From Posidonia oceanica (lineage: Eukaryota; Streptophyta; Magnoliopsida; Alismatales; Posidoniaceae): a stretch of 64,000 nt of DNA. Below are positions 45,616 to 57,433 of the stretch, one piece after another (position 1 is the first letter of the stretch; the number at the start of each line of letters is the position of its first letter). The stretch lies in contig JAZBRS010000026.1 of assembly GCA_037176725.1 (NCBI GenBank), positions 150,609,501 to 150,673,500 of the forward strand, in the 5' to 3' direction. Under the pieces are notes generated by a model. That model searched no databases. It had not been told where the DNA came from and worked only from the letters and a program-made list of their open reading frames with translations. Position numbers and translations under genes: made by a program.

Positions 45616-47045
45616 TCAAGTACCAAGCAGAGATTTTGGTACCCACTTAATTTTGGGTCTAAATGGATTTATCTTATTGTTTCTCATTTTAGGGATCCAT
45701 TTATTTCTTTCTTCCACTTTCTTGATGACAAATTTAAAATTTTCATCATTCTTAGGTTTTACAAATCCATTTTCATATGGAATAACATTTCTATAAACAT
45801 TTTCACTTCTATGCTTGCTTTCATCAAAAGTTTTCTTCTTATGAGTGATCTTACTAACATCATTAAACAAATTTTCACTTTTGAACTTTAATGATGCAAA
45901 GTCACTTTCTAAGACATTAATTCTACCTTTCATAATATTTAACTCTTTTTTCAAGATATCATTTTCCATTTCAAATGATTTATTCTTACTTCTCAAATCA
46001 TTATTTTCATTCGAAAACAACTCCTTTTCATGAGATATATCCATAAAACTCTTGTTTATACTTTTGTATTTGCCATTCAAAGACTTATATTCCAAATAAA
46101 GCTCATTAAAGGCATCAAGTAATTCATCTATAGAAAAATCTTCAAAATTATCTAAAGATATTACCTCACTAGGCATAAAACATGAGTGAGCAAACTCACC
46201 ATCTTCTTCAGAAGAAGAATTGCTATCGTCCCATGTAGCTTGAAGAGCTTTCTTCTTCTTGATTTTTCTCTTGTCGTTCTTTTGAATTCTTTCTTTCTTT
46301 AAGAATGACTTGAACTTATTAGTAATAAAAGCAAAATCTTCCTCATCCGAATCATCCAGCTCGATCGAGGCATTAAGTGCAATACTATTATTTTCTGGAA
46401 TCATTTCAATTTCTTTTTCAATCATTTGTACTTCATAGGAAGTGAGATTTCCTATGAGTTATTCTAGTGAGTAATTGGAGAGGTCTTTTGCCTCTTCAAT
46501 AGTAGTAGTCTTTTTCTCCCATTCTGGAGTTAAAGACCGGAGAATTTTTCTAACTAGCTCACTTTGGGAAAAACTTTTCCCAAGAGATTGCAAAGTATTT
46601 GTAATCTTAGAAAATTTAGTAAACATATTAGCAATGGATTCATTAGGTTACATTTTAAACATTTAATACTTATGTACAAGCATATTGATTTTTGTTTCTT
46701 TAACTTGGCTTGTTCCCTCATTAGTTACTTCTAAAATGTGCCATGCATCATGAGAAGTATTATAATTAGAAATTCGATTGAATTTATCTTGACTAATAGC
46801 ACAAAATAAGGTGTTCAATCCCTTAGCATCTAAAGTAGCTAATTTCATTTCATTTTCATTCCATTTCTTATAATCATTCTTACTAGGAATATAACCATTT
46901 ATAACAATGTTCCATAAATCAAAATCAACAGATTTGAGGTAAATTTGTATTCTACACTTCCAATAATTATAATTTGTACCATCAAAGAAAAGAGGTCTTT
47001 ATATATGCTTTGTCCCTCTACAATGTTATTGTTAAATGAAGCCAT
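45616..47045 (-). pseudogene. Copia-type Gag (UBN2/DUF4219-like) of C1, broken
   Basis: The minus-strand ATG at 47045 (MASFNNNIVEGQSIY) is followed by the FFDGTNYNYW motif one frame over, so one indel lies near 46990. The UBN2-like core runs through AISQDKFNRISNYNTSHDAW and LVRKILRSLTPEWE, with stops near 46660 and 46460. The last 270 codons (46425-45616) are open: an acidic Ser/Glu stretch (DDSNSSSEEDGE), a coiled-coil-like Asn/Lys/Glu region and KWIPK/KWVPK repeats. I see no CCHC zinc knuckle where copia Gags usually have one. GC content is far below that of the gypsy elements around it. Confidence 0.8.
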
Positions 47046-47088
47046 TTAAACTAGAAGATGTTTAAATCTAATATTCTAGAAAAACCAA

Positions 47089-47100
47089 GCTCTAATATCA
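47089..47100 (-). promoter_or_regulatory. Primer binding site of C1
   Basis: On the minus strand it reads TGATATTAGAGC, two changes from TGGTATCAGAGC, the usual initiator tRNA-Met site of plant copia elements. It lies two bases inside the LTR end. Confidence 0.7.
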
Positions 47101-47102
47101 CT

Positions 47103-48228
47103 TGTTGGAATTCTAGGCTTCACTAGAGGGGGGTGAATAGTAAATTTGATATATAATGCTGAAGTAACTTTGACAATCTTAAGCAATTTATCAAGTAAAT
47201 GAAATGTAGAGATAGATTTTGGATATTAAACTAATAACATACAAAGAAGGGGATGAGAGGCAATGAGAATATACTCAAAGGATTTATAGTGGTTCAGTCC
47301 CCCCAGCTTAGTCCACTCCTCGAGAAAACCCCTCGAGAGTTACCTTAACCTTGATCTTGTTTCGGGCCAAGATTCTGCTGTACACCTTGACGAGACCACG
47401 CCAAACCCTCACAAAAACCATGGTAACCCTTCTCGCTCCCAGAGAAGAAACTTACTCAAGAAAGGAAAATTACAACTCTTTTTCAACTCTTTTTATATCT
47501 CCCAAAACACTTTTGGTAGGTGGAAATGATACTCTCTTAGCTTGGGAAATGTCTCTCAAAGATACGAGTGGAATGCTTAACAAAAGGATGGGAATTTAGT
47601 TCAACAACTTGTATATGTTGTGCAATATACTTGTCTAATCTCTGGTCTAAAATATGAGTATAGTGGTGTCCTATATATAGGCATGAGTTAGAATAAACAT
47701 GTGTAAAATGAGCTCACAATTTAGACATGTGTTAAACACCTCTGATTTTCTCTCAAAATAGACATGTGTTAAATACCTATAAAATCTTCTCAAAATAGAC
47801 ATGTGTTAAATACCTATAAAATCCTCTCAAAATAAACATGTGTTAAACACTTATAAAATCCTCTCAAAATAGACATGTGTTAATTGTGTTCTAAATGTGC
47901 AATAAGCTTGGGGTGCTTCTTACTAAACATGGTTTGTTTTTGGGCTTATGGCTATTTTCCTAAAACACTATGAGGGTGTTTGGTAGATTATTACAATTTC
48001 CTAAAATACAACACTCTTTTACATGACTCTTTACATATAACTTTAGTCTTCAATTTTCAAATGATCTATCTTGAATTTCCTTGATCTTCCTTATTGATTT
48101 CTTCTTTGCCAATTTCCCTTCTTTTTTTTCCAAAGTCCCCGAGAACTTCTTTCTTGATCTATTAAGAAGGTTAGCTCACAAATATGTTTTGTTATCATCA
48201 AAACCGAGATGAGACATTTTTGCCAACA
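47103..48228 (-). mobile_element. C1 5' LTR (Ty1/copia), 1126 bp
   Basis: Plus-strand ends TGTTGG...CCAACA form a 6-bp terminal inverted repeat; on the minus strand it starts TGTTGGCAAAAATGTCTC and soon reads TTTTGATGATAACAAAAC, common in plant copia LTRs. An imperfect direct repeat (AAATAGACATGTGTTAAATACC, spaced about 47 bp) occurs four to five times at 47705-47885. GGGGGTGAATAG near 47130 recurs in C2. Confidence 0.85.
47705..47885. repeat. 47-bp-spaced repeat in C1 LTR
   Basis: ACATGTGTTAAA words at about 47724, 47763, 47801, 47838 and 47874 are separated by CTCTCAAAATA or CTTCTCAAAATA. It is a short local tandem duplication. Confidence 0.7.
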
Positions 48229-48552
48229 AGTTCTCGCAGCCAATGTTTGCTGCAACAGTGGTTGATATTGTATACCACATTGATGCTTCCTTTTTGTTGC
48301 TCTAGGAATATTGGACTTCTGTTGGCTGTTCTATAATGCAATGCAACAATACCAAGGTAATTGCTTTTGGAAGCCTGTTAACTGTGTGCAGATTCCCCAC
48401 CACGTAGTTAGCTTTGGTTGATCTTATCTTTATTCTTGCACCATTTTTACAATATATGCATGTGTTATTTACATGAACATAGAATTGCAAAACGATTACT
48501 AGGTGCATTTTTTGTATGTGGCTTCCAAATTGGCCATAATAGAAACTATCAT
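48229..48552. other. Unrecognised 324-bp segment between copia pieces
   Basis: This is the only stretch I cannot assign to a transposon. It contains CTCTAG|GAATATTGG (48300-48313) and ACCAAG|GTAATT (48357), spaced like a small exon of about 55 bp, and then GTGTGCAG (48396). This could be a remnant of host gene or intergenic DNA, or more copia-flanking DNA. I see no recognisable protein. Confidence 0.4.
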
Positions 48553-48852
48553 CTATTGGGATTCTAGACTTCACTAGAGGGGGTGAATAGTGAATTTGAT
48601 TTATAATGCGGAATTTAAACTAACTTTGACAATCTTAAGCAATTTATCAAGTAAATGAAATATGGAGATAATGATTTGAATGTTTAAACTAAAACATGCA
48701 TGGAAAGGGATGAGAGGCAATGTGATTACTCGAATGATTTATAGTGGTTCAGCCTCCCTTACTTAGTCCACTCCTCGAGAAAACCCCTCGAGAGTTATCT
48801 TAATCCTTGATCTTGTTTCAGGCCAAGATTCTGTCGTACACCTTGACGAGAC
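48553..48852 (-). mobile_element. C2: copia LTR fragment
   Basis: About 300 bp matching 47103-47397 of the C1 LTR in the same orientation (TTCACTAGAGGGGGTGAATA, ACTTAGTCCACTCCTCGAG, CACCTTGACGAGAC). It is cut by G4 after GAGAC (48848-48852), the expected G4 target duplication. The remainder should lie beyond G4, outside the window. Confidence 0.85.
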
Positions 48853-51800
48853 TGTAGTAATCCCGGTATTCGGATCGTCCATGCACGTTACCAAAGCTCG
48901 CGTGCACCGATCAGAATCAGGTTCACTATTAGCGGGTGTATCTGAGAAGGAAGACTTGACTCGAAAACACTGGAAAAAAGGAAAAAAAGGAAAGATAAGA
49001 CAAATCAAAGTCGCCACTATGTCTATTAAGTCGAGAGATAAGGAAAATTGGGGAAATGCGTGAATAAATACGCAAAACCAAGCAAAAGATGCTATGCCAT
49101 GCAATGCAATGAAATGATATGCAATGAGATGCAATGATGTGACTCGTGCCTAGGATGAGGGCAATAAGGTCATTGCAGGCCATGACAAAGGGTAAGGACT
49201 CCTGTTACGTGTGGGGAAGGTGTTAGGCACCCCGACACGCTCAAGAATCGGTCTTTCTAGGCTTACGCTTGCATATGCAGGGAAATGCATACTTTGAATG
49301 CCTAAGTGCCATGAATGCCTATTTGAATGCTCAAATGGGTGCTCTAAGTGATAGAATGCGCGCAAGAAATTAAACGTGCAAGCTAAGTGCTCAACAGCGC
49401 TGTCTGTGTTCCGAATCGGGCGAACCTTGGTCCATGAGAACTCCAAGCAGTAAGCATCACTGCCCTAATGCAAATGCAAGCTATAAAACAAAACAGTGGT
49501 AAAACCATACACATGCAAGCGACATGCAAAGGAAAACAACGGCAAACATGCAAAACGGTGCGAGAAACGAACGTAGGTACGCAAAATGGTGCAACAGCAA
49601 GCGAAAAGGAAAGCGGGCATGCAAAATGGTGCAAAGGCGAAAGAAAACGAGAGCGGACACGCAAAACGGTGCAAAAACAAGTGAAAACAGATGCGGGCAT
49701 GCAAAACGATGCAAAGCAAGCGAAAACAGATGTGGGCATGCAAAACGATGCATGCAATGCAAATGAATGATGTGTTGTGATTCAGATGGACTTATCTTGA
49801 GGAACTGAAGCCTGATCTGAGTTAACTTTGGTTCAAATGAAAGATCATTCAACGAGGAAGACCTGGACAGTTAGATCGTGGAAATCCAACGGTCCGATCT
49901 AAAGTTATTCAGATTTCAAGTCAGAAGGCTTAAGGGCCAGAAAAGGTAGGGGCCTAAGTGCAAATAGTCCCTATGGGTGTGCAATGCAGGATGTATGCAT
50001 GCAAAAGTAATGAAAATGCTTGAATGAATGCAGGAGTGCAATGACTGATGATATGGGAATGCAAATGCATGCAAAAATACAGTGCAGGGACCTAAGTGTA
50101 ATTTTAGAAAACTATAGGGTCCTGTATGCAAAATGTCCCTAATTGTGTGTGAAACAGGTCCAATGCATGCATGAATGCTAATGCAACAATGCATGAATGA
50201 ATGCAAGGTTAATTAGGGGATATGCATGCAAAAATGCAAGAAAAGGACCTAAATGCAGTTTTTAAAACATGCAGGGTTTAAATGCAAAGCCAAGAAAGCA
50301 TGCAAACATGCAAAAACTAAAAACAGGGACTGACATGCAATTATTATGTTTTTCTGGGTTTTTAATGCAATGCAATAGGGTTTTAAATGCAGATTAAATG
50401 AGTTTTAAACCACTAAAGGACTGATATGCAAATAAACATGTTTTTTGGATTTTTTAGCAACACTATATAGTTAAAATCATGCTCTAAATGAAATCTAACA
50501 GCTGAACAGGACTCAAATGCAAATAAAATGTATTTTTGGGTTTTTCAGTAATACAATAAGGTTTAAAACATGATTTAAATGATGAATGATTGAATCGAAG
50601 ACTAAAATGCAATTAAAACATGCTTCTGGGCTTTTTATTAATGCAATATAGTTTAAATGCTGATTTAAATGAAATGCATGAACTGTGGTTGGACTAAAAT
50701 GCAAGTTTGAAAGCATGCAGTATTTTATTGCAATGCAATATGATTTAAAAGTCATTTAAATGATTTTCAAACCAAATGCAGGGCTCAAATGCAAATAAAA
50801 TAAAAGACAGGGTCTAAAATGCAATGTAATAAGGAAAAAATGCAAAAATGGATGCATGCTCTAGACTAAAATGCAATAAAAATAAAATGCATGATTAAAA
50901 GTGCAATGCAATAAGGTAAACATGATATTTAAATGATTTGAATCAACTGTAGAGGACTAAGATGCAAATAAAATTAAACAGAGGGCCTAAATGCAATGTA
51001 ATAAGATGAACAAGTGATTTAAATGATTTTTAACAACTGAAGGTGGACTAAAGTGCAATTTAAATAATCTGCAGCAGTTATATTCAATGCAGTAAAGTTT
51101 AAAACGGATTTAAATGAAATGTAATCAACCACAGGACTGAAAAGTAATTTAAACAAACTGAAAGATTAAAATGCAATGTAATAAGATTAAAATCAGACAT
51201 TAAATGATTTCTAAATTGAAACTGGACCTGAAAGTAAATAAAATAAACTGCTGTAATTAAATTCAATGCATCAACCAACACTTAAATTAATACTTTAGAA
51301 AACTATAGTGAACAGTGATCCATGGGCGGTTGCTGCTTGCGTCGGAGAAGAAAAGCTGGTAAAGGCGGTCCAGCAGGCGTGCAGCGGAGCTGAGCCATCC
51401 GGCGGCTGCAGGCGAGTACTGCGAAGGTTCTGATGTGGTCGATGGGGCATGACGGCGGCTGGGGAGGTCTGTCGACACTGGAGAAGATGACTGCAGAGCT
51501 TGCTGGAGGTCGATCGGCGGCTGGAGGCAACGACGACGACAGGGGAGCACAGGGTTGTGCTCCTGGGACTCTGGTGGAGCTCGGGAGGTGACTGGCTGGA
51601 ACTGAACAAGCCTGGAGCACGGCGGTGGTAGCAGGTCCGTGCCAGAGAAGACAATGCTGTTGGGGCTATTCTGGTGAGCTGCAGCGGCTGTGGAGGCGAT
51701 CGGGAGCTGGAGGCGAGTGCTGCGGAGCTGCCAGTGACTCGGGTAGTGCGCGGGGGGCAGTGGTGCTGCCTGCCGGCTTCTGCAAAAATCTGCAGAGATG

Positions 51801-54090
51801 CCCGGTGACGCTCGGCGACAGAAGAGGCAGCAGTTGCTTCGGCGGGGCATCGGAACGAGCTGCGGAGGCAAGGAGATGCTGCCGGGAGGTAGTAGAGGGA
51901 CGGCGGAAGCTTGGAACGCCGAACGGGCGTCGGCGAAGGCCTGCCATCGCTGGAGAAGACGGAGCTCATGGCGGAGCTCAAAAAACGGAATAAAGCAGGA
52001 AAAATAGAAATCTAAAGCTAGAAAGCAAGGCATGCATGTCACGAACTTAAAAATGCATTGAAATACCTGTGCGGGAGGCTGAGCTGCTCTGACGACCGAC
52101 GGTGGGTGCTGCTGTCCGGTAGCGGTCCGCAGAGGTGCATGGAGGGTTGCCGGCTGCTGGGGAAGATCGGAGTCGATCACCGGTGGCTTGGGGATGCTCT
52201 AGATGCTTCCAGAACTTGGTTTGGTGCACCGTAGCTGAAATGCGGTTTTTGCACTCGGCTGAGTAGATCTTTGGCTCAGTCGGTGCTGGTGGCTCTCTGG
52301 ACGCTCGGAGGCAGTTGCTCAGGGTCATGGACGAGTGGTGAGTGAGGTAGCAGGGTCTGAATGGGATGTCTGGATGTCGGGAGTGGATTTGGTGAGTTGA
52401 GTCGTTTCTAGACAGAAATGGGTGCAGAGTGTTTGTGGTGAATGGTGTGGTCTGCAGGGTGATTGGCGGTGAACTGGGAGTTAGGTCTAGAAGGTGGTGA
52501 TCTAGCGAGTGGTGTGGTGAAGTTTGAAGGGATTCTGGGGACTGTGTGAAGGACTAAAGGCGTTGGAATTCAGTGAGGCTCTCACTGTTTTTTTCTCACA
52601 TAATTCTTCGGTTCTCTCTCTCAATTTGCACTAGTAAGGTGGGTGGAGGAAGGAGAAGAAGTTCTGGTTTTGTTCGGAGGGGTGCACTCGAGTGAAAGGC
52701 AAGAATGCGGGCTCGAGGAAGGCCGGGTGCAGGTAGTGGCAGTGAAAGGATTGTGCGGCTTGAGAGGGGAAGCACCGCCGGAGGAAGCAGCACGCGGCAA
52801 CCCCCAGGAAGTTACTACCGCGGGTGCTTGTCGGCGAAGGACGGTGGGCTTGTAAGGGCTGTGAGGGAGCTGGGTGGTAGTCGAGGGTTGCGAGTGTGTG
52901 GGGATTTGAAGTGGGAGGGAAAAGAGGAGAAGGAGGAGGTGCTGCTGTGTGTGCGTGCGGGCCGAAGAAGAGAGGAGGAAGAGAAGGCAGGTGTCGTGGG
53001 CCGGGCTGGAGGGTGAGGAAGAAAAAAGAAAAGGAAGAGGGGAAGACTGTGGTAGTGGGCAGGGCCGGAATGGAGAAAAAAAGAAGGAAGAAAAGAAAAT
53101 AATGGATGGCAGTAGGCTGGCCCGGGAATGGTGAAGAAAAGAAGGGGGGAAAAAAAGGAAAAAAAAAGATGGTAGGCTTGGGCTGAAAGTGGGGGAGGAA
53201 AGAAAGGAAGGAGGGAAAGAAAAAGGAGAAAAGGAAAGAGAAAAAGGTAGAAGAGTGGTTGGGTTTTAGTTTTTAAAGTTGTATTTTTTAGAATTTCTAA
53301 GTGATTATTTTTTAGGTTTCTTAATTGTTTTAATTATTTAAGTTTTTCTTTTGATTTTAAGTTTGTTAGTTGTTTTAATTTTTCTTTTGATTGTTTTAAG
53401 GTTTTTAATTGGATTTTTTAAATTGTTTTTCTTTTTAAGGGTTTTGAATGGTTTTTTCTTATGTTTTCTTTTTTAATTGTTTTTAATGGGTTTTGATTTG
53501 TTTTAATTGTTTTTAAGTTTTGAAATTTGTTTTTAATTGTTTTTAAGTCTTGAAATTTGTTTTTAATTGTTTTAAATCTTGAAACTTGTTTTTTAATTGT
53601 TTTAGATCGTTTTTAAGTCTTTTAGTTTTTTTAATTTGTTTTTAATTAGATTTTCTTTTGAATTGTTTTTTAAGTTATTTATTTATTTTTCTGGTTAGAT
53701 TTTCCTCTTTAATTGTTTTAAGGAGTGTTGAATGGGGGCTGATGATGAGTTTGAAGAAGGAGGGAAAAGAGGAGAGGGGAAGGATAATGAGGAGAGAGAA
53801 AAGGATAATGACTTGGATTTGGAAGGGTTTTGTATGAGTGTGTGATCTAAGGTTTCTAGGGTTTGGCCTAGGGTTTAACCTAGGATTTTAGAGGGTTTTA
53901 AATGGGATTTTTGAAGGGTTTTTGGAAGGTTTAGGGTTTTGAGAGGGTTCTGGAAGGATTTTCTTAGGGTTTTTGTGTAGTTTTCTAGGTTGAAGAAAGG
54001 ATGTTGTTTTTGGTTTGATTTGAAGGGCTTGAGAGGACCACCAAAGAGAGAAAGAGAGCCAATTTAGCCTGTCAAAATGGGGTGTCTACA
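48853..54090 (-). mobile_element. G4 3' LTR, 5238 bp
   Basis: Plus-strand ends TGTAGTAATCCC...GGGGTGTCTACA, followed by the reverse-complemented polypurine tract, so it is the 3' LTR of a minus-strand element. It contains the conserved block (49165-49260), a short array (49552-49752), a degraded exon-like block (49795-49945; donor GT now AT), an A/T-rich part full of ATGCAAT words (49950-51290), a GC-rich block (51300-52330) with donor-like ACAG|GTATTT at 52066, and a T/G-rich tract on plus (53250-54050). A 297-codon minus ORF (51287-52180) in the GC-rich block looks compositional. Confidence 0.9.
49552..49752. repeat. About 42-bp tandem array in G4 LTR
   Basis: About five units, e.g. GCGGGCATGCAAAACGATGC then AAAGCAAGCGAAAACAGAT. 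Longer units than the 30-bp arrays, but built round the same GCAAAACGGTGC-like core. Confidence 0.8.
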
Positions 54091-54104
54091 GATGCCCCTC
54101 TCTG
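54091..54104 (-). promoter_or_regulatory. Polypurine tract of G4
   Basis: On the minus strand CAGAGAGGGGCATC directly precedes the LTR start TGTAGACACCCC. Confidence 0.85.
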
Positions 54105-54574
54105 AGCGAGGTCATGTGAAGCGAGGCCGCTGCTTAGGGTTGACAAGACACCCCACCTGACCGGCAAGAGCCAAGCGCTTTTGGCGTGAGTCACTTATTC
54201 GGCGGATGCACCGAAGATCATGAGTCGATGTCGAAATGCCAAAATGCGGATGCAGGTGCTGATGCTGGTGGAATGCAGCGCATGCCAATGCAATTATCTA
54301 ATATGCAGCGTGATAGCTAAAGAGATGCAGGGTGGATGCGTAAGGATGCAAAAACCACAGTGCAACGCGAAAGTCTGGTGGCTAGTCCGGACTCGCGCGA
54401 CAAACGGCTCCGGACAAGTCTGACGGGCTTGTCGACCGGGCAGAAAGCAAAGCAGCCAGAGTTGCGCAGAGAAAAGGCAAAGAAAACAAAAGAAGCGCGA
54501 GAGGAGAGGGGCACCTTCTCCTGCCGTGGAAACATGCGGGACTTCGTTTTCCTGGAACAAAGTCACGTGGGGGA

Positions 54575-55760
54575 AGTGATAAGATATCAGACTTATCAAC
54601 CGAAGGTGATGAGTTTCAGATCATCAGCCGAGAGTGATGTTTTACGGTCCATCAAACCGGGAGTGATAGTTTTCGGTCCTATCAACCGGGAGTGATAGTT
54701 TACGGTCCTATGAACCAGAAGGGTGATAGTTATTGGATATCAGCCGGAAAACACAATCGCAAGTGATAGTTTTGGATAGCAGTTGAAAGAGTGATGAGTT
54801 TTGGGTCATCAGCCGAAGAGCGATGTTTTACGGTCCATCAAACTGGAAGTGATAGTTTACGGTCCTATCAACTGGGAGTAGGTGCAATTGTGAGTGATAG
54901 TTATTGGATATCAGCCGATAAATGCAACTGCGGGTGATAGTTACTGGTTATTAGCTGGAAAAGAGATGAGTTTCGGATCATCAGCCGGAGAGCGATGTTT
55001 TACGGTCCATCAAACCAGAAGTGATAGTTTACAGTCCTATCAACCGGAAGCGATAGTTTACGGTCCTATCAACTGGAAGGGGCAATTGTGAGTTGATAGT
55101 TACTAGATATTAGCTGGAAAATGCAATTGCAGGTGATAGTTTCAGATATCAGCTGAAAAAGTGATGAGTTTCCGATCATCGGCTGGAGAGTGATGTTTTA
55201 CGGTCCATCAAACCGGAAGTGATAGTTTACGGTCCTATCAACCGGAAGCGATAGTTTACGGTCCTATCAACCAGGAGCGATAGTTTACGGTCCTATCAAC
55301 CGGAAGGGGGCAATTGCGAGTGATAGTTACTGGATATCAGCTGAAAGAGTGACGAGTTTCGGATCATCAGCCGAAGAGGTACTTGATTCGATTGATTGAT
55401 AAGATATCGGACTTATCGGCCGGCAGGGATATGCATATTGATGGATAAGATAAGATATCAAACTTATCGGCCAGCAAGGAGAAAGTGATAAGATATCAGA
55501 CTTATCGGCTGGCAACGAAGAAAGTGATAAGATATCGGACTTATCGGCCGGTAAAGAAGAAAGTGATAAGATATCGGACTTATCGGCCGACAAAGGATGG
55601 AAAGTGATAAGATATCGGACTTATCGGCCGGCAAAGGATGGAAAATGATAAGATATCGGACTTATCGGCCGACAAAGGATGGAAAGTGATAAGATATCAA
55701 ATTTATCAGTCGGCAAAGGATGGAAAGTGATAAGATATCGAACTTATCAGCGATCAAGCG
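54575..55760 (-). repeat. Hairpin arrays of G4, five arm types
   Basis: On the plus strand 54575-55380 mixes GATAG/CTATC (loop TTTACGGTC), TGATG/CATCA (loop TTTTACGGTC), GATGA/TCATC (loop GTTTCGGA) and TGATA/TATCA (loop GTTACTGGA) hairpins. 55390-55760 holds about nine GATAAG/CTTATC hairpins with the loop ATATCGGA. On the minus strand these are the same units as in G1. Different arm types are interleaved, yet arms within each unit stay complementary. Confidence 0.9.
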
Positions 55761-55839
55761 ATTTTGCGAGAGCAGATCATCCCGTGACACCTAGGCATAT
55801 CACGGAGAAAACGATACCAAGGGACAACCGAAAAAGATG

Positions 55840-55866
55840 CCCCTGCTATCAGGATGATACCAGGGG
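55840..55866 (-). repeat. 11-bp-stem hairpin (G4)
   Basis: Plus strand CCCCTGCTATC - AGGAT - GATACCAGGGG, one mismatched position. Third instance of the post-PMD hairpin. Confidence 0.75.
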
Positions 55867-56246
55867 TTGGTGAAAGCACCCCTGGCATCGAAAACGAGAG
55901 ATGGAGACAAAACTGACGCGTTTGTCATACAAGTAGTTTGGGGTACCAGCCCGGTGGAGACTCGACCGGGCACACTTGATGGCTTGACTTGACGGCATGG
56001 GTCTATAGAGATTCTAGCGTATGAATTGATTGTTGAGGACTTTCCTGCATCATTTTGGCAGCAAGTCTGGCCAGGGGCCTTAAGGTATGATTGGCAAGGA
56101 TATGAAATGCATTAAGCAGTCTTGGAGTACAATCAGATGGCACAAAGTACTCTTGCATTGATAGAACTGTTGATTACACGCTTGTGGCAGGCCAAAAGAT
56201 ACAGCATAACTTGGAAGGAAACTAAACAAGCAGCTACATAGGTGCC

Positions 56247-57433
56247 CTAGCTGGTTCGGGCCTTCTTTGATTTCCTGGAGTCAGGGAATAAGGGGCCGCC
56301 TAGAGGGATCTCATTTATGGGCCAGAGCTCTTGCACCTCGATCACGTACTCAGGAATGCATCCTATGCCTCTCGCAGCTGCGATGTCTGTCGACCGCACT
56401 CCATGCTGCATTAGATTGGCCAGCTCTTTCGTTGCAGCAGTTGTATTGAGGGGATATGTCTGGAGAAGCCTGGGCGCCGTGCTGTCAACGAAGGCACCCT
56501 GTCGGAAGCCAAACTGCCGCATGACCCTGATTGGGTGGTATTCCACATCCGCAGTGAATCCTGGTAGCACGACCAATCGCATGTCGCGTGTGCCGAAGAA
56601 GACAGTGAATGGTTTGGCCGTGGAGGGGATGATACGCCAGGTTACTGCGTCATTCGTCAGCTCTGATAGCTTCTCGTATTCTTCCTTGACGCTCTTGATT
56701 GTCTTGGCATGGCCACTGTTGCAGTAGGCTTCAAAAGCATGCACCTGGGGGCGCAGAAGGTCCATCTCTAAGTGTGCGGCTAGCCAGATATGTATGAGTG
56801 CTCTGCAGCCATGGAAGTGGCGGCAGCGATGCGAGATGCGGTCCAGCCCATGATATGTCTCTGTCAGGACAACTGGTGCCAGGTCTATCTGCTGGGTCAC
56901 CATAGCAAGTGCTATTTCAGTGATCTCGATGGCCATTATCATTTGACCATGAGTAAAGATCAGCTCACCTAAGAAGCGGGTGACAAATCCCCGGAGCTAC
57001 AGCTCGTCTCTGAGTTCAGCACACTTTTCCACAGTCTCATCAAAGTGTGCCAGGCGAAGCAGGGGCGTGGGCCCGTTGGTACAGATCAGTTTTTGCTGGC
57101 AGCTTTGAGTAGAGAGCCCCATCAGCTGGCTTAGGACCGCAATGTATCTGTTGCGCCTCATGAAGATGGGCGGTCCCATGATCTTGGGCGCACCTCCTCC
57201 AGTGTGGGTGTCAGCTTCGTCCTGCCGAAGCGGAAGACATGGTAAGCCGGTTTCAAGAACCTTGCAGCGGTGCACAGAAGATGGCGGCTCATTTCAACGT
57301 CAGTGGCCTTCAGAAGTTTGGTTGGAATGCCCCATAGGTGCAGCTTTTCGCAGTCATCTTTGGTGAGTTTGCCGATCCATTCTCGCAAGACATCGGAGCA
57401 ATGCATTGGGGTCACTAGAATACGAAAGCCCAT
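56247..57433 (-). pseudogene. PMD-like protein of G4, broken
   Basis: The minus-strand ATG at 57433 (MGFRILVTPMHCSD) runs to 57158, then a frameshift; the frame resumes through 57275-56997 and 56942-56247. Total length is 1187 nt, 16 less than G3, matching a small deletion at about 57190, just after LTPTLEEV. TAG at 56997-56999 lies in the position where G1 has TGG and G3 has TGA. Motifs YHVFRFGRTKLTPTLEEV, ISHRCRHFHGCRAL, FEAYCNS, VTWRIIPS and QFGFRQGAFVD agree with G1. It ends KSKKARTS then TAG. Confidence 0.75.

Larger units (their letters stand above)
54105..56246 (-). other. G4 3' UTR
   Basis: From the PMD stop leftward on the minus strand: a 380-bp lead, an 11-bp hairpin (55840-55866), hairpin arrays (54575-55760), GC-richer spacer (54350-54540), and the pre-PPT block (54105-54230) with GGTTGACAAGACACCCC at 54138-54154 on the plus strand. 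Same order as in G1. Confidence 0.75.

Noticed and set aside
51287..52180. 297-codon minus-strand ORF in G4 LTR
   Set aside because: Several overlapping frames are open in this GC-rich block and the sequence is not kept as protein in other LTRs. More likely a non-coding leader block.
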